A stretch of DNA of 64,000 bases, taken from positions 1 to 64,000 of IMG/VR virus record IMGVR_UViG_3300029319_009305. One strand, written 5' to 3'. Both the position numbers and the translations under genes were made by a program. This document shows, in pieces, positions 54,492 to 63,341 of the stretch. The first letter of the stretch is position 1. Each line of letters opens with the position of its first letter. The notes beneath the pieces are model-generated. The model ran no database searches, was not told where the DNA came from, and saw only the letters and a list, made by a program, of their open reading frames with translations. This DNA comes from a virus.

Positions 54492-56426
54492 ATGTCACAA
54501 AAAAAATTCCTTGAACTTATATCAAAACAAAGACGTAAGAACAAAAAAGAAAAATTCAAAGGTACGTTTCTTGAATACTTAGAGGTTGTACAAGATAAAC
54601 CAACAACAATAAAATTGGCTCATAAGCGATTGTATGATGTAATCAATAATCAAGGTATGAAAACAGTAGATGTTGGTGACGAAGATTATAGGCCATATTT
54701 TAACGGTGAAAAACTTAGAAAATTTCAATATTTTGAAAAAGAATTTTTTGGGATGGAAACTGTTATTCATAAATTAATGCAGTATTTAAAATCAGCTGCT
54801 TTAAAAGGTGAGGAAAGTAGACAAGTTTTACTTTTAATGGGCCCAGTAGGCGCAGGTAAGTCTGCACTTATAGAACATGTTAAGCAGTCATTAGAAATGA
54901 CTGATCGAATCTATCATTTAGATGGGTGTCCCATAAGAGAAGAACCTCTTCATTTAATACCTAGAAGTTTAAGACCTCAATTTGAAGAAATGCTAGGTAT
55001 ACACATTGAGGGAGATTTATGTCCTGTTTGCAGGCATAGACTCATGGAAGAGTTTAATGGAGAATATGAAAACTTTCCTGTTACACAAAGCAGCTTTTCT
55101 CAAAGGGGAAGAAGAGGAATTGCTGTTGTTCCTCCCATGGACGCTAATTCTCAAGATGTTTCTGTTTTAATTGGTACAGAGGATATATCTAAGCTTGATC
55201 TGTATCCAGAAGATGATCCAAGAGTTTTATCTTTAAATGGTGCTTTTAATGTAGGAAATAGAGGGATTGTAGAATTTGTAGAAGTTTTTAAGAATGAAAT
55301 TGAATTTCTTCACACAATGTTAACAGCTACCCAGGAAAAGCGTGTACCTTCACCTGGAAAAAATGATATGCTTTATTTTGACGGTGTGTTGTTAACACAC
55401 TGTAACGAATCAGAATGGAACAGATTCAAGGGTGAGCATACAAATGAGGCAATTTTAGATAGGGTTTTGAAAATTAACGTGCCGTATGTTTTAGAGTTAG
55501 ATCAGGAAATGAAAATTTATGAAAAAATGATTAATAGGTCAGACTTTAAATCAGCACATATCGCACCACATACTTTGAAAATTGCTTCAATGTTTTCTGT
55601 TATGAGTAGGTTTATTCCATCCTCAAAATGTGATTTATTGACAAAGATGAAAATCTACAATGGCGAATCAATAATTGAAAAAGGTAGGGTTAAAAAAATA
55701 GATATTAAAGATTTAAGAGCTGAAGCGCGTAACGAGGGAATGGAAGGCATATCCACAAGATTTATTACAAAATCTCTGGATAGGGCTTTAAGCGATTCAG
55801 ATAAGAATATGATTACACCAATTAATGCTATCGATAGTTTAGTTAAGCAAGTAAAAGAACAAATAATCGATGACGATGCAAGAGAACGCTACTTAGAAAT
55901 CTTGCAAGATATAATTCGTGAAGAATATTTAAGAATTCTTGAAACAGAAATTGCAAAAGCTTTCATAGCAGCTTACGAGGAACAAGCACAGAGTTTATTT
56001 GATTCATACTTAGACAATGCTGAATGTTATACTACTAGAACAAAAGTTAAGGATAGAATTACAAGAGAAGAAAGAGAACCTGATGAAAAATTTATGAAGT
56101 CAATTGAAGAGATGATTGGTGTTGTAGGTTCTGCTAGGGATGGATTTAGAAACGATGTAACAGCTTATATGTTTGCAAAAATGAGAAAAGGGGAAAAGGT
56201 TGATTATTCAAGCTACGGACCGCTTAAAGAAGCAATCGAGCAATTTTTAATTACATCAGTTAAAGACATATCTAGAATTGTTACGAAGTCAAAAAGTAGA
56301 GATGACAAACAAAAAAGAAAGTATTCGAATATGATTAATACGCTTGTCGAAGATTATGGTTATACACCTGATAGTGCTGAGGAAATATTGACTTACGCAG
56401 CTAATAATCTTTGGAGAGACAGTTAG
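54492..56426 (+). CDS. prkA: PrkA/YeaG serine protein kinase
   Basis: 644 residues, full family length. Residues about 85-400 are the AAA-like PrkA domain: GMETVIHKLMQYLKSAA, Walker A GPVGAGKS near 117-124, CPICR-like CPVCRHRL, AFNVGNRGIVEFVEVFKN and a NESEWNRFK-type segment. The C-terminal kinase-like PrkA domain follows (GISTRFITKSLDRAL). In bacteria it phosphorylates targets or acts as an AAA protease-like stress factor. Starts 12 nt after spoVR. Confidence 0.9.
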   Translation: MSQKKFLELISKQRRKNKKEKFKGTFLEYLEVVQDKPTTIKLAHKRLYDVINNQGMKTVDVGDEDYRPYFNGEKLRKFQYFEKEFFGMETVIHKLMQYLKSAALKGEESRQVLLLMGPVGAGKSALIEHVKQSLEMTDRIYHLDGCPIREEPLHLIPRSLRPQFEEMLGIHIEGDLCPVCRHRLMEEFNGEYENFPVTQSSFSQRGRRGIAVVPPMDANSQDVSVLIGTEDISKLDLYPEDDPRVLSLNGAFNVGNRGIVEFVEVFKNEIEFLHTMLTATQEKRVPSPGKNDMLYFDGVLLTHCNESEWNRFKGEHTNEAILDRVLKINVPYVLELDQEMKIYEKMINRSDFKSAHIAPHTLKIASMFSVMSRFIPSSKCDLLTKMKIYNGESIIEKGRVKKIDIKDLRAEARNEGMEGISTRFITKSLDRALSDSDKNMITPINAIDSLVKQVKEQIIDDDARERYLEILQDIIREEYLRILETEIAKAFIAAYEEQAQSLFDSYLDNAECYTTRTKVKDRITREEREPDEKFMKSIEEMIGVVGSARDGFRNDVTAYMFAKMRKGEKVDYSSYGPLKEAIEQFLITSVKDISRIVTKSKSRDDKQKRKYSNMINTLVEDYGYTPDSAEEILTYAANNLWRDS

Positions 56427-56431
56427 GAAGA

Positions 56432-57724
56432 ATGAAAAATTTTGTTAACATTGTTGATGAAAAAAATTTAAGAATAAAAACTTTTTCCTCGTTGTCACAC
56501 TTTAGAAATAAAATAAAAGATAACGATATCATATACACAAATAATTTTAAGACTAAAAAAAATTATCTTAATTTTATTAATCAATATTTTGGAAACTACT
56601 TTGATACAACTGTAAAACATTTAATTGTTGGAGAATTATGGTTGATTGAAAGTTTTGCGCCAGGTTTAGGTGATGTGTTTCTTGATTATTTGACAGAATA
56701 TTTTGAAAAACATTCTGATCATGATGCTAAAAAAAGTGAATTAGTTTTAAAAGATTTTTTAAATGAAAAGTTGTCTAATTTTAGTAGTAAAGTCTATAGA
56801 CTTAACAAGAAAGACTTGAACGATTATGTGAGTTATATATCAAGTAGTACTATTAAAGACATAGCAAAAACAGTCATACAGAAGTCAGAAGTTAATGATT
56901 CTATTATTGTTGAAGATTCTTTTAGAAGTTATTCGACTGTTAAAAAAACTAATGAACTGTTTTTTAAATTAGAATTTGATAGTGAATTTATTTTATCCAA
57001 CACTTGGAATGCTGAAGATTATCGATATATTATTATCGATGGGTTTATTGACAGCGTAGGTGAAATTCATCATTTACTACAAAAAGCATCAGAGGATAAA
57101 GAACCTTACGTTATTTTTTGCAAAGGTATGAGAGAGGAAGTTAAACATACAATACTCTACAATTTAAAAAGAAACACAATAAATGTAATGCCTATTTGTT
57201 TGAAAACAAATGAAGAAAATGTTAATGCATTAAACGATATAGCATCTTGTCACGATGGTAAGATAATAAGTGCTTTACACGGCGATACAATATCTTCTGC
57301 TGTAAAAAGAGAATTGATGGTAGGTAGGAAAATTTCTGTAAAAAAGACAGGATTTACGATTCATTGCATGAATGAAAAAACAAAAAATATTCAAATTGGA
57401 TTTTTGAAGATGAAATTAAAAAACCTGACAGAGAAAGATCCAAATTATTCCTTTATTCAGAAAAGAATAAAAAATTTAAATTCAAAAAAAATTATGATCT
57501 CTTTGGCTAAAAATATTAGCAAGAATGAAAAAATTGAGTTGGACGGATTTTTAAAGTTTGTGATGAATGCAAAATCAGGAACAGTTAAAATGTTAAACAA
57601 AAATAAATCTGGCACAAAAAGAGGGATTTACAGTATTCGTGAGTTGAATATACTCTTTACGAAGCTAGAAGCAGTTATTAGAACGATTGATAGCTTAGGA
57701 TGCATAGTATATCAGGAGAGATGA
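56432..57724 (+). CDS. divergent protein with GroEL apical-domain-like region
   Basis: 430 residues. The region about 195-300 (YRYIIIDGFIDSVGEIHHLL, PYVIFCKGMREEVKHTI, NVMPICLKT, LNDIASCHDGKIISALHGD) follows the chaperonin apical pattern: kIsdi..llp.Le, plLIiaedvegeaL, vkaPgfgd, led-iA-ltGg-vIs. The N-terminal 190 and C-terminal 130 residues are helical and do not show the equatorial ATP motif GDGTTTAT. It could be an apical-only chaperonin derivative. It follows prkA by 5 nt, so it probably shares its transcript. Confidence 0.6.
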   Translation: MKNFVNIVDEKNLRIKTFSSLSHFRNKIKDNDIIYTNNFKTKKNYLNFINQYFGNYFDTTVKHLIVGELWLIESFAPGLGDVFLDYLTEYFEKHSDHDAKKSELVLKDFLNEKLSNFSSKVYRLNKKDLNDYVSYISSSTIKDIAKTVIQKSEVNDSIIVEDSFRSYSTVKKTNELFFKLEFDSEFILSNTWNAEDYRYIIIDGFIDSVGEIHHLLQKASEDKEPYVIFCKGMREEVKHTILYNLKRNTINVMPICLKTNEENVNALNDIASCHDGKIISALHGDTISSAVKRELMVGRKISVKKTGFTIHCMNEKTKNIQIGFLKMKLKNLTEKDPNYSFIQKRIKNLNSKKIMISLAKNISKNEKIELDGFLKFVMNAKSGTVKMLNKNKSGTKRGIYSIRELNILFTKLEAVIRTIDSLGCIVYQER

Positions 57725-57726
57725 TT

Positions 57727-57948
57727 ATGGCAACGAAAAAAAATTTAGAGAGTAAAGTAACAACATCTGTAAAAGATTTGGTGGATTTTATTAAAATGCA
57801 GGCTAAAAATAACATTGTTGAGCAAACAAGGGACTTAGGTGTAGAAAAAAACGATTTGCAAAAAATATGCCGAATTGTTGATATGAGCATAACAGCATCT
57901 TTTTTGCAAGGTATTGATAATGTTGTAAAACAAGTTACAAAAGACTGA
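57727..57948 (+). CDS. hypothetical helical protein
   Basis: 73 residues from ATG 57727 (AGGAG 8 nt upstream). Two helices, basic-polar (VTTSVKDLVDFIKMQAKNN). Overlaps the next gene by 1 nt. Confidence 0.55.
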   Translation: MATKKNLESKVTTSVKDLVDFIKMQAKNNIVEQTRDLGVEKNDLQKICRIVDMSITASFLQGIDNVVKQVTKD

Positions 57949-58442
57949 TGAACCGTGAAAATTGGGATAAAATTGGAATAAAGCATTTGATAGAGTGTCA
58001 TTGTACTTTAAAAATATACAAAGGTAGCGAAAATCATTTGTATCATAAATTCCCAGTTTATTCAAAATTTGACAATCAAACAAATAAACTGATTGAAAAA
58101 ATAGTCCCATGTAATAATTGTCAAACTTTACACAAAGTTTATGATGTTTGTAAATCCGATATTGTTAAAAGTGGAAAGGATGAAAATAAGGCAGCAGTAA
58201 GCATTGAAGATATCTCTTTACAACTCCCCTATAAGATAAATAATGTTCTAGTAAAATATCAAAGTGATATATCTACTTGGGAACAAGTCTTAGATATTGT
58301 TGAGTGTGAGGCTTGGTCTTACAAAGTTGTCTTATCTCGAGAGTTAATAGAAGGTAAATACCACGTCAAAACTTTAGAAATATTAAGTGAAGATAAGATA
58401 AAAATAGAATCAAAAATAATTGAAGATGAAATAAAATTTTAG
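57948..58442 (+). CDS. conserved phage hypothetical with Cys/His zinc site
   Basis: 164 residues. LIECHCTLKIY, YHKFPVYSKFD and VPCNNCQTLHKVYDV suggest a zinc-bound domain; STWEQVLDIVECEAWSYKVVL and KVKTLEIL-type strands follow. I recall similar proteins in marine T4-like phages near structural genes, but no function. Confidence 0.6.
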   Translation: MNRENWDKIGIKHLIECHCTLKIYKGSENHLYHKFPVYSKFDNQTNKLIEKIVPCNNCQTLHKVYDVCKSDIVKSGKDENKAAVSIEDISLQLPYKINNVLVKYQSDISTWEQVLDIVECEAWSYKVVLSRELIEGKYHVKTLEILSEDKIKIESKIIEDEIKF

Positions 58443-58452
58443 GAGGAGCGTA

Positions 58453-58734
58453 ATGCCAGAAAAAATTGGAGAAACAGAAGCTGAATTAGAAGCATCACAA
58501 TTAGTAGAGTGCAGACAAATAGTTAGAAACGTAATTAATTTTGGTGTCACAGAAAAACAAAAAATTCATTTAATTTATCTTCTATCCTTAGAATTAGAAT
58601 CTAGAGATGCAATGAATATTATTGTAGATTCTGTTAAAAAAATAAAAAATCTTGACGAAGATATTAAATTTAGTTTAACACAGCAAGAAAATGATTATAA
58701 TAATAATCAAAAGCCAAAGCTTTTGGAAATATAA
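58453..58734 (+). CDS. hypothetical helical protein
   Basis: 93 residues after AGGAGG. All-helical, acidic then basic (VTEKQKIHLIYLLSLELESRD). Unknown. Confidence 0.55.
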   Translation: MPEKIGETEAELEASQLVECRQIVRNVINFGVTEKQKIHLIYLLSLELESRDAMNIIVDSVKKIKNLDEDIKFSLTQQENDYNNNQKPKLLEI

Positions 58735-58755
58735 AAATAACTTAATGGAGGAAGC

Positions 58756-58953
58756 ATGTCCAGTCGACAAACAGATTTATTAACAAAATGGGAAGAACTT
58801 AAAGTTCTAATTGAGTCTCTTGAACAAGATATTCATAAAAACGTTAGCGGTAATAAGTCAGCAGGTGTTAGAGCTAGAAAAGGTCTTAGACTAGTGAAGA
58901 CAAACGCCAGTGAAATTGTTAAAGTTTCGCTAGCTGCAGACAAAGAAAGCTAA
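58756..58953 (+). CDS. small histone H1-like/HC1-like protein
   Basis: 65 residues after GGAGG. KWEELKVLIESLEQDIHKN, then GNKSAGVRARKGLRLVK, a basic pattern like bacterial histone H1-like (Hc1) proteins and short phage relatives. Probably DNA-binding. Confidence 0.55.
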   Translation: MSSRQTDLLTKWEELKVLIESLEQDIHKNVSGNKSAGVRARKGLRLVKTNASEIVKVSLAADKES

Positions 58954-58974
58954 AAAATTATTTTTATTTATTTT

Positions 58975-59208
58975 TTAAGAGAGTACATTTTGTACTCTTT
59001 TTTTTATCTTTTTTATGATGTTCTTTTCTATTTGACAAACTCTCATTCGTGTTATGCTGTATAACTCCCCTATGTCTTGTAAAGTTTTAGGTCCATTATT
59101 AGCACAATTAATAACACAATTTTGATTATCTTTAATTTTTAACCAATATCTGCATGATTTTTTGTTACATAATTTATCATTATTGGCATAGTATTCGTAG
59201 CACTTCAT
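58975..59208 (-). CDS. sigma-70 region 4-like regulator
   Basis: 77 residues from the minus-strand ATG at 59208. Six Cys in the first half (CYEYYANNDKLC, KKSCRYW, CVINC) may bind zinc. The second half, KTLQDIGELYSITRMRVCQIEKN, is a sigma region 4.2 helix-turn-helix (cf. TLEEIG..f.vTRERIRQIE). No region 2 is present. It may help recognise the TGCAAA -35 boxes or act as an anti-sigma-like adaptor. The 3' end contains the plus-strand terminator. Confidence 0.75.
   Translation of the reverse strand: MKCYEYYANNDKLCNKKSCRYWLKIKDNQNCVINCANNGPKTLQDIGELYSITRMRVCQIEKNIIKKIKKRVQNVLS
58980..59005 (+). terminator. intrinsic terminator of the YeaH-to-HC1 operon
   Basis: AGAGTAC/GTACTCT hairpin (58980-58998) followed by TTTTTTTT. 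It lies inside the last codons of the convergent minus-strand gene. Confidence 0.85.
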
Positions 59209-59284
59209 AATTATTAACGTCTCCATTTCAACTAATTAATGTTTATTATAACGAGACAATCTAAAATTAACAATTGGAGTTAAA

Positions 59285-60598
59285 GTGAGAAAATTATTTA
59301 TTGTTGACACGTCTGTTCTTTTGTACGATAAGAGCTCAATACATTCATTCCCAGAAATTGATATTGTAGTGCCATTAGTTGCCTTAGATGAACTTGATAG
59401 GTTTAAAGAAAAAAAAGGTGTGACAGGAGAATCTGCACGATATGTCAATAGATTTTTAGATGAATTAAGAAAACTTGGTAGTTTACATGAAGGGGTAGAA
59501 TTAGAAAACGGTCAAACAATCAGAGTTGCTTTAGAAGGTTACAATAGTGTTCCTGAAGGCTTAAATGGTGATGATGCAGATAACAAAATGATATCGTTAG
59601 CTTTGGTGCTATCTAAAAGCCAAGAACAACCAATTACCTTGATCACAAAAGATATTAACTTCAGAGTTAAGTGTGATGCTTTAGGGATTAATTCTGAAGA
59701 CTACTACAAGGACAAAGTAATTGATTTTGAAGATGAATCGTACAAAGGCTTTGTTGAGTTAAAAATAGATCCTGAACATGATCACTTGATTGATTCTTTC
59801 TACGACGACGAGGATATTCTAGAAGATTTTGAAGATTTACTTGGGCGCAAACTTTTTCCTAATGAGTTCTTGACTGTAAAGTCTGGTAAAAGTAGATCTA
59901 TGATTGCTTGTAAGAGAAATAATAGATTAAGCAAGGTCAAAGAGACTGGTCAACTTGAAGATTTTATGGGCATTAAACCTAGAAATAGAGAGCAGCTATT
60001 TGCTTTAGACTTGCTTACAAATGATGATGTACCTTTAATATCATTGACAGGAATAGCAGGATCAGGAAAGACTTTTCTTACACTTATGGCAGGTTTAGAT
60101 GGTTTAAATAAGAAAAGGTATAAAAGAATTGTAATAACTAGAAATATTCAACCTGTTGGTAGAGATATTGGGTTTTTACCAGGAGATGCAAATGAAAAAA
60201 TGCTACCTTGGATTGCACCAATTATGGATAATTTCAGGCAAGGCACTAAAGACGAAGACATGTCTTATTTTGAAATTATGAGAAAAACAGGAAAGATCGA
60301 AATAGCACCGCTAGCTTTTATGCGAGGAAGAACATTCTCAGACACATTTCTAATAATTGATGAGTCACAGAATAGCACTATTCATGAGTTAAAGACAGTT
60401 ATAACAAGAATTGGTGAGAATTCAAAAATTGTTCTATTAGGAGATACAGATCAAATTGATACTCCCTATATAGACTCGCTGTCGAATGGTTTAACAATAG
60501 TAGGAGAGAAATTTAAAAATCAAGAAATGGCTGGGCACATACAGCTTCAAAAAGGTGAAAGATCACCTCTATCTTTTTTGGCTTCTAAAATTTTATAA
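59285..60598 (+). CDS. phoH: PIN-PhoH protein (PhoH2 type)
   Basis: 437 residues from GTG 59285. N-terminal PIN domain: LFIVDTSVLL, VPLVALDELDRF, DDADNKMISLAL, ITKDINFRVK (four acidic residues). C-terminal PhoH ATPase from about 235: GIAGSGKTFLTL (Walker A, about 256-267), RTFSDTFLIIDESQNST (Walker B), LLGDTDQID and LQKGERSPL. PIN-PhoH proteins have ATP-dependent RNase and helicase activity, and phoH is a common marker of marine phages. Confidence 0.92.
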   Translation: MRKLFIVDTSVLLYDKSSIHSFPEIDIVVPLVALDELDRFKEKKGVTGESARYVNRFLDELRKLGSLHEGVELENGQTIRVALEGYNSVPEGLNGDDADNKMISLALVLSKSQEQPITLITKDINFRVKCDALGINSEDYYKDKVIDFEDESYKGFVELKIDPEHDHLIDSFYDDEDILEDFEDLLGRKLFPNEFLTVKSGKSRSMIACKRNNRLSKVKETGQLEDFMGIKPRNREQLFALDLLTNDDVPLISLTGIAGSGKTFLTLMAGLDGLNKKRYKRIVITRNIQPVGRDIGFLPGDANEKMLPWIAPIMDNFRQGTKDEDMSYFEIMRKTGKIEIAPLAFMRGRTFSDTFLIIDESQNSTIHELKTVITRIGENSKIVLLGDTDQIDTPYIDSLSNGLTIVGEKFKNQEMAGHIQLQKGERSPLSFLASKIL

Positions 60599-60654
60599 TT
60601 AATTTAGTTTTATATAACACCTTTATTGGGTATAATCACTCAAGAGAGGTATTT

Positions 60655-62601
60655 ATGTTTGGTCAAGATATATTTGGAACTAATTTAATCAATGAGAGAA
60701 ATCTAAAAGAAGAAATAAAAGATTGTGATGTCGTATTTGTTTCTGACTTGTACATTGATGATTATGTAGGTGGTGCAGAATTAACCACAGAAGTTTTGTA
60801 TCAATATTCAAATCACACTTTTGTGAATAAAAAAGTTTGCAAGATAAAATCAGATCAAGTCAACAAAGAATTGATTGAGGCTGGATTACTAAAGAAGTGG
60901 GTTTTCTTTAATTATGCTGCCATGAGTATGAATTTAATCCCTATTATTGTTGCAAATCTGAATTATTCAATAGTTGAATATGATTACAAATTTTGCAAGT
61001 ATCGATCAACCGAAAAACATCTTTCTATTGAGTCAAAAGAATGTGATTGCCATAATCAGCAACAAGGAAAGATTGTGTCTGCTTTCATGTATGGTGCAGA
61101 ATTTTTATTTTGGATGTCTGAAGAACAAAAGAATTTCTATTTTAAACTTTTTCCTTTTTTGAGTAGCAAGGACAATACTGTTGTAACCTCTGCATTTACA
61201 AGGGCTACATTAGTACAACTTAAAGAATTAAGGTCTAATTCAAAAGAGCGAAAACAAAAAGCTATAATCATAGGTTCTAATTCATGGATTAAAGGTGTTG
61301 AAGACTCTGTAGAATACTGTAAAAAAGAATTATCAGTTGATTATGATATTGTTTCTAACTTAAGACATTCTGATTTATTGAAAAAATTAAGTGAATATGA
61401 ACATTTTGTTTTCATGCCGAAAGGAAAGGACACATGCCCGAGAATAGTAATTGAAGCTAAACTCGCAGGTTGCAAAATCCACATTAACGATAACGTACAA
61501 CATAAGGAAGAAGATTGGTGGAACAAAGATTTAGATTCTATTGATAAATTCTTAAGAAATGGTCCACAAGAAAAATTTTGGGGAAAATTAAATGGTTATT
61601 TTGTCAGATCAGAAAAAGTTAGTGGTTATACAACAACCCGTGATTGTATTGATCAAAAATACCCATTCAGACAGTGCATAGAATCAATGCTTGGATTTTG
61701 TGATCAAGTAGTCGTTGTAGATGGAGGATCCACAGATGGAACATGGGAGGCTTTGAAAGAAATTGCTCAAAAAGATGATAGGGTTTTAGTTGAGCAAAGA
61801 ATCAGAGATTGGGATCATCCAAGATTTGCTGTGTTTGATGGTTTACAAAAAGCATATGCAAGAAGCTTGTGTACGGGTAAGTGGTGTTGGCAGATGGATA
61901 GTGACGAAATAGTTCACGAAAAGGATTACACAAAAGTTAAAAACCTTTTGAGAGATATTCCAAAGTCAATTCACTTATTAGCTTTACCTGTTGTTGAATA
62001 TTGGGGTGGTCCTGAGAAAGTAAGGGTTGATGTAAATCCCTGGAAGTGGCGCCTTAGTAGAAATTTAAAGCATATAACACACGGTATTCCTGCTCAATTA
62101 AGAAAAAATGATGATGAAGGAAACCTCTATTCTTTACCAGGATCAGATGGGTGCGATTATATTGATAAAGACTCGTACCAGACAATTCCATGTATGCATT
62201 TTTATGATCAAAATATTCATGATATAAGAATATCAGCATTAAAGGGAGATCAAAAAGCAGTTGAAGCTTATGAAAACTGGTTCAATAACTTAATAGAAAA
62301 TTTACCAGGAGTACATCATTATAGTTGGTTTGATCTGGAAAGAAAAATACACACTTATAAGAACTATTGGTCAAAGCACTGGCAGAGCCTTTATAATGTT
62401 GAGCAAGAAGATACACCAGAAAATAATATGTTTTTTGATAAGTCTTGGAAAGATGTAACAGACGATGAAATTAAAGATTTATCAAAGAAACTAAAAGAAG
62501 AAATGGGTGGATGGATATTCCATAATAAGGTTGACTTTAATCAAGGAACGCCTTATATCCTTATTGAAAGAGGCGAGCCTGAAAATATGAGAGATAAATG
62601 A
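60655..62601 (+). CDS. bifunctional glycosyltransferase (GT-B-like plus GT2)
   Basis: 648 residues. The first part, to about 300, looks GT-B/GT4-like: KAIIIGSNSWIKGVED, and PKGKDTCPRIVIEAKLAGCKI, the E-x7-E-type donor site. The second part is GT2: RQCIESMLGFCDQVVVVDGG begins it, STDGTWEAL follows, and QMDSDEIVHEKD is the DxD site near 414. Probably adds sugars to phage DNA, virion proteins or host polysaccharide. Own promoter-like AT-rich spacer upstream; overlaps the next gene by 4 nt. Confidence 0.8.
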   Translation: MFGQDIFGTNLINERNLKEEIKDCDVVFVSDLYIDDYVGGAELTTEVLYQYSNHTFVNKKVCKIKSDQVNKELIEAGLLKKWVFFNYAAMSMNLIPIIVANLNYSIVEYDYKFCKYRSTEKHLSIESKECDCHNQQQGKIVSAFMYGAEFLFWMSEEQKNFYFKLFPFLSSKDNTVVTSAFTRATLVQLKELRSNSKERKQKAIIIGSNSWIKGVEDSVEYCKKELSVDYDIVSNLRHSDLLKKLSEYEHFVFMPKGKDTCPRIVIEAKLAGCKIHINDNVQHKEEDWWNKDLDSIDKFLRNGPQEKFWGKLNGYFVRSEKVSGYTTTRDCIDQKYPFRQCIESMLGFCDQVVVVDGGSTDGTWEALKEIAQKDDRVLVEQRIRDWDHPRFAVFDGLQKAYARSLCTGKWCWQMDSDEIVHEKDYTKVKNLLRDIPKSIHLLALPVVEYWGGPEKVRVDVNPWKWRLSRNLKHITHGIPAQLRKNDDEGNLYSLPGSDGCDYIDKDSYQTIPCMHFYDQNIHDIRISALKGDQKAVEAYENWFNNLIENLPGVHHYSWFDLERKIHTYKNYWSKHWQSLYNVEQEDTPENNMFFDKSWKDVTDDEIKDLSKKLKEEMGGWIFHNKVDFNQGTPYILIERGEPENMRDK

Positions 62602-63341
62602 AAGAAACTAAATTTGTATTTCTAACGCCTGCTTATAATTGTGAAAATACAATTAGCCAAACTTTATTTTCTATGTTCGCACAATCATATTGTAACTGGA
62701 GAGCAATTATAATCGATGATGTTTCGGATGATGGCACTAGTAAACAAATTCAAAGAATCATAGATAATTACCAGTTTTCAGATAAGATCAAGTTGAAAAG
62801 AAGGGAAGAGAAGTTTGGTGAAGTTAGAAATACTGTAGAAGAGGTATTCAACCATATAGACGATGATGAAGTTGTAGTTCGACTAGATGCAGGTGACTGG
62901 TTAACAGAAAATGATTGTCTTTATATGTTGAATGAGATTTATAAAAATCACAATCCTGCTGTTTGTTGGACCGGGCAACGTTGGGCTTATACAAACTATG
63001 GAATATCAAAAAAAATGAATCTACAGCCAAATCAGAGCGTTTATGAACATCCCTGGGTTTCTAGTCACCTTAAAACTTTTAGGGCTAAAGCTTTAAAAAA
63101 GGTAAGTAAGGGTAATTTCTTTGATGATGATGGAAACTGGATAATGATTGCTTGTGACCAGGCAGTTTTCTTACCAATGATGCATTTAGCTGTAAAAGAA
63201 AAATTACCGCTTGTATTTTTCCCGCATGTGTGTTATCATTACAACATAGACTTAGAAAAACCAGATCTATTTACAGAAGATCGATCAATACGCCAAAAAT
63301 ATTCAGCTGAATGGATTAGGAGTAGAGGATATGTTGAGTGA
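62598..63341 (+). CDS. GT2-family glycosyltransferase
   Basis: 247 residues. FLTPAYNCENTISQTLFSMF, AIIIDDVSDDGTSKQI, VVRLDAGDWLTE (metal site as DAGD), and a C-terminal PHVCYHYNID. Classical GT-A fold. Part of a three-gene overlapping sugar-transfer operon. Confidence 0.85.
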   Translation: MKETKFVFLTPAYNCENTISQTLFSMFAQSYCNWRAIIIDDVSDDGTSKQIQRIIDNYQFSDKIKLKRREEKFGEVRNTVEEVFNHIDDDEVVVRLDAGDWLTENDCLYMLNEIYKNHNPAVCWTGQRWAYTNYGISKKMNLQPNQSVYEHPWVSSHLKTFRAKALKKVSKGNFFDDDGNWIMIACDQAVFLPMMHLAVKEKLPLVFFPHVCYHYNIDLEKPDLFTEDRSIRQKYSAEWIRSRGYVE

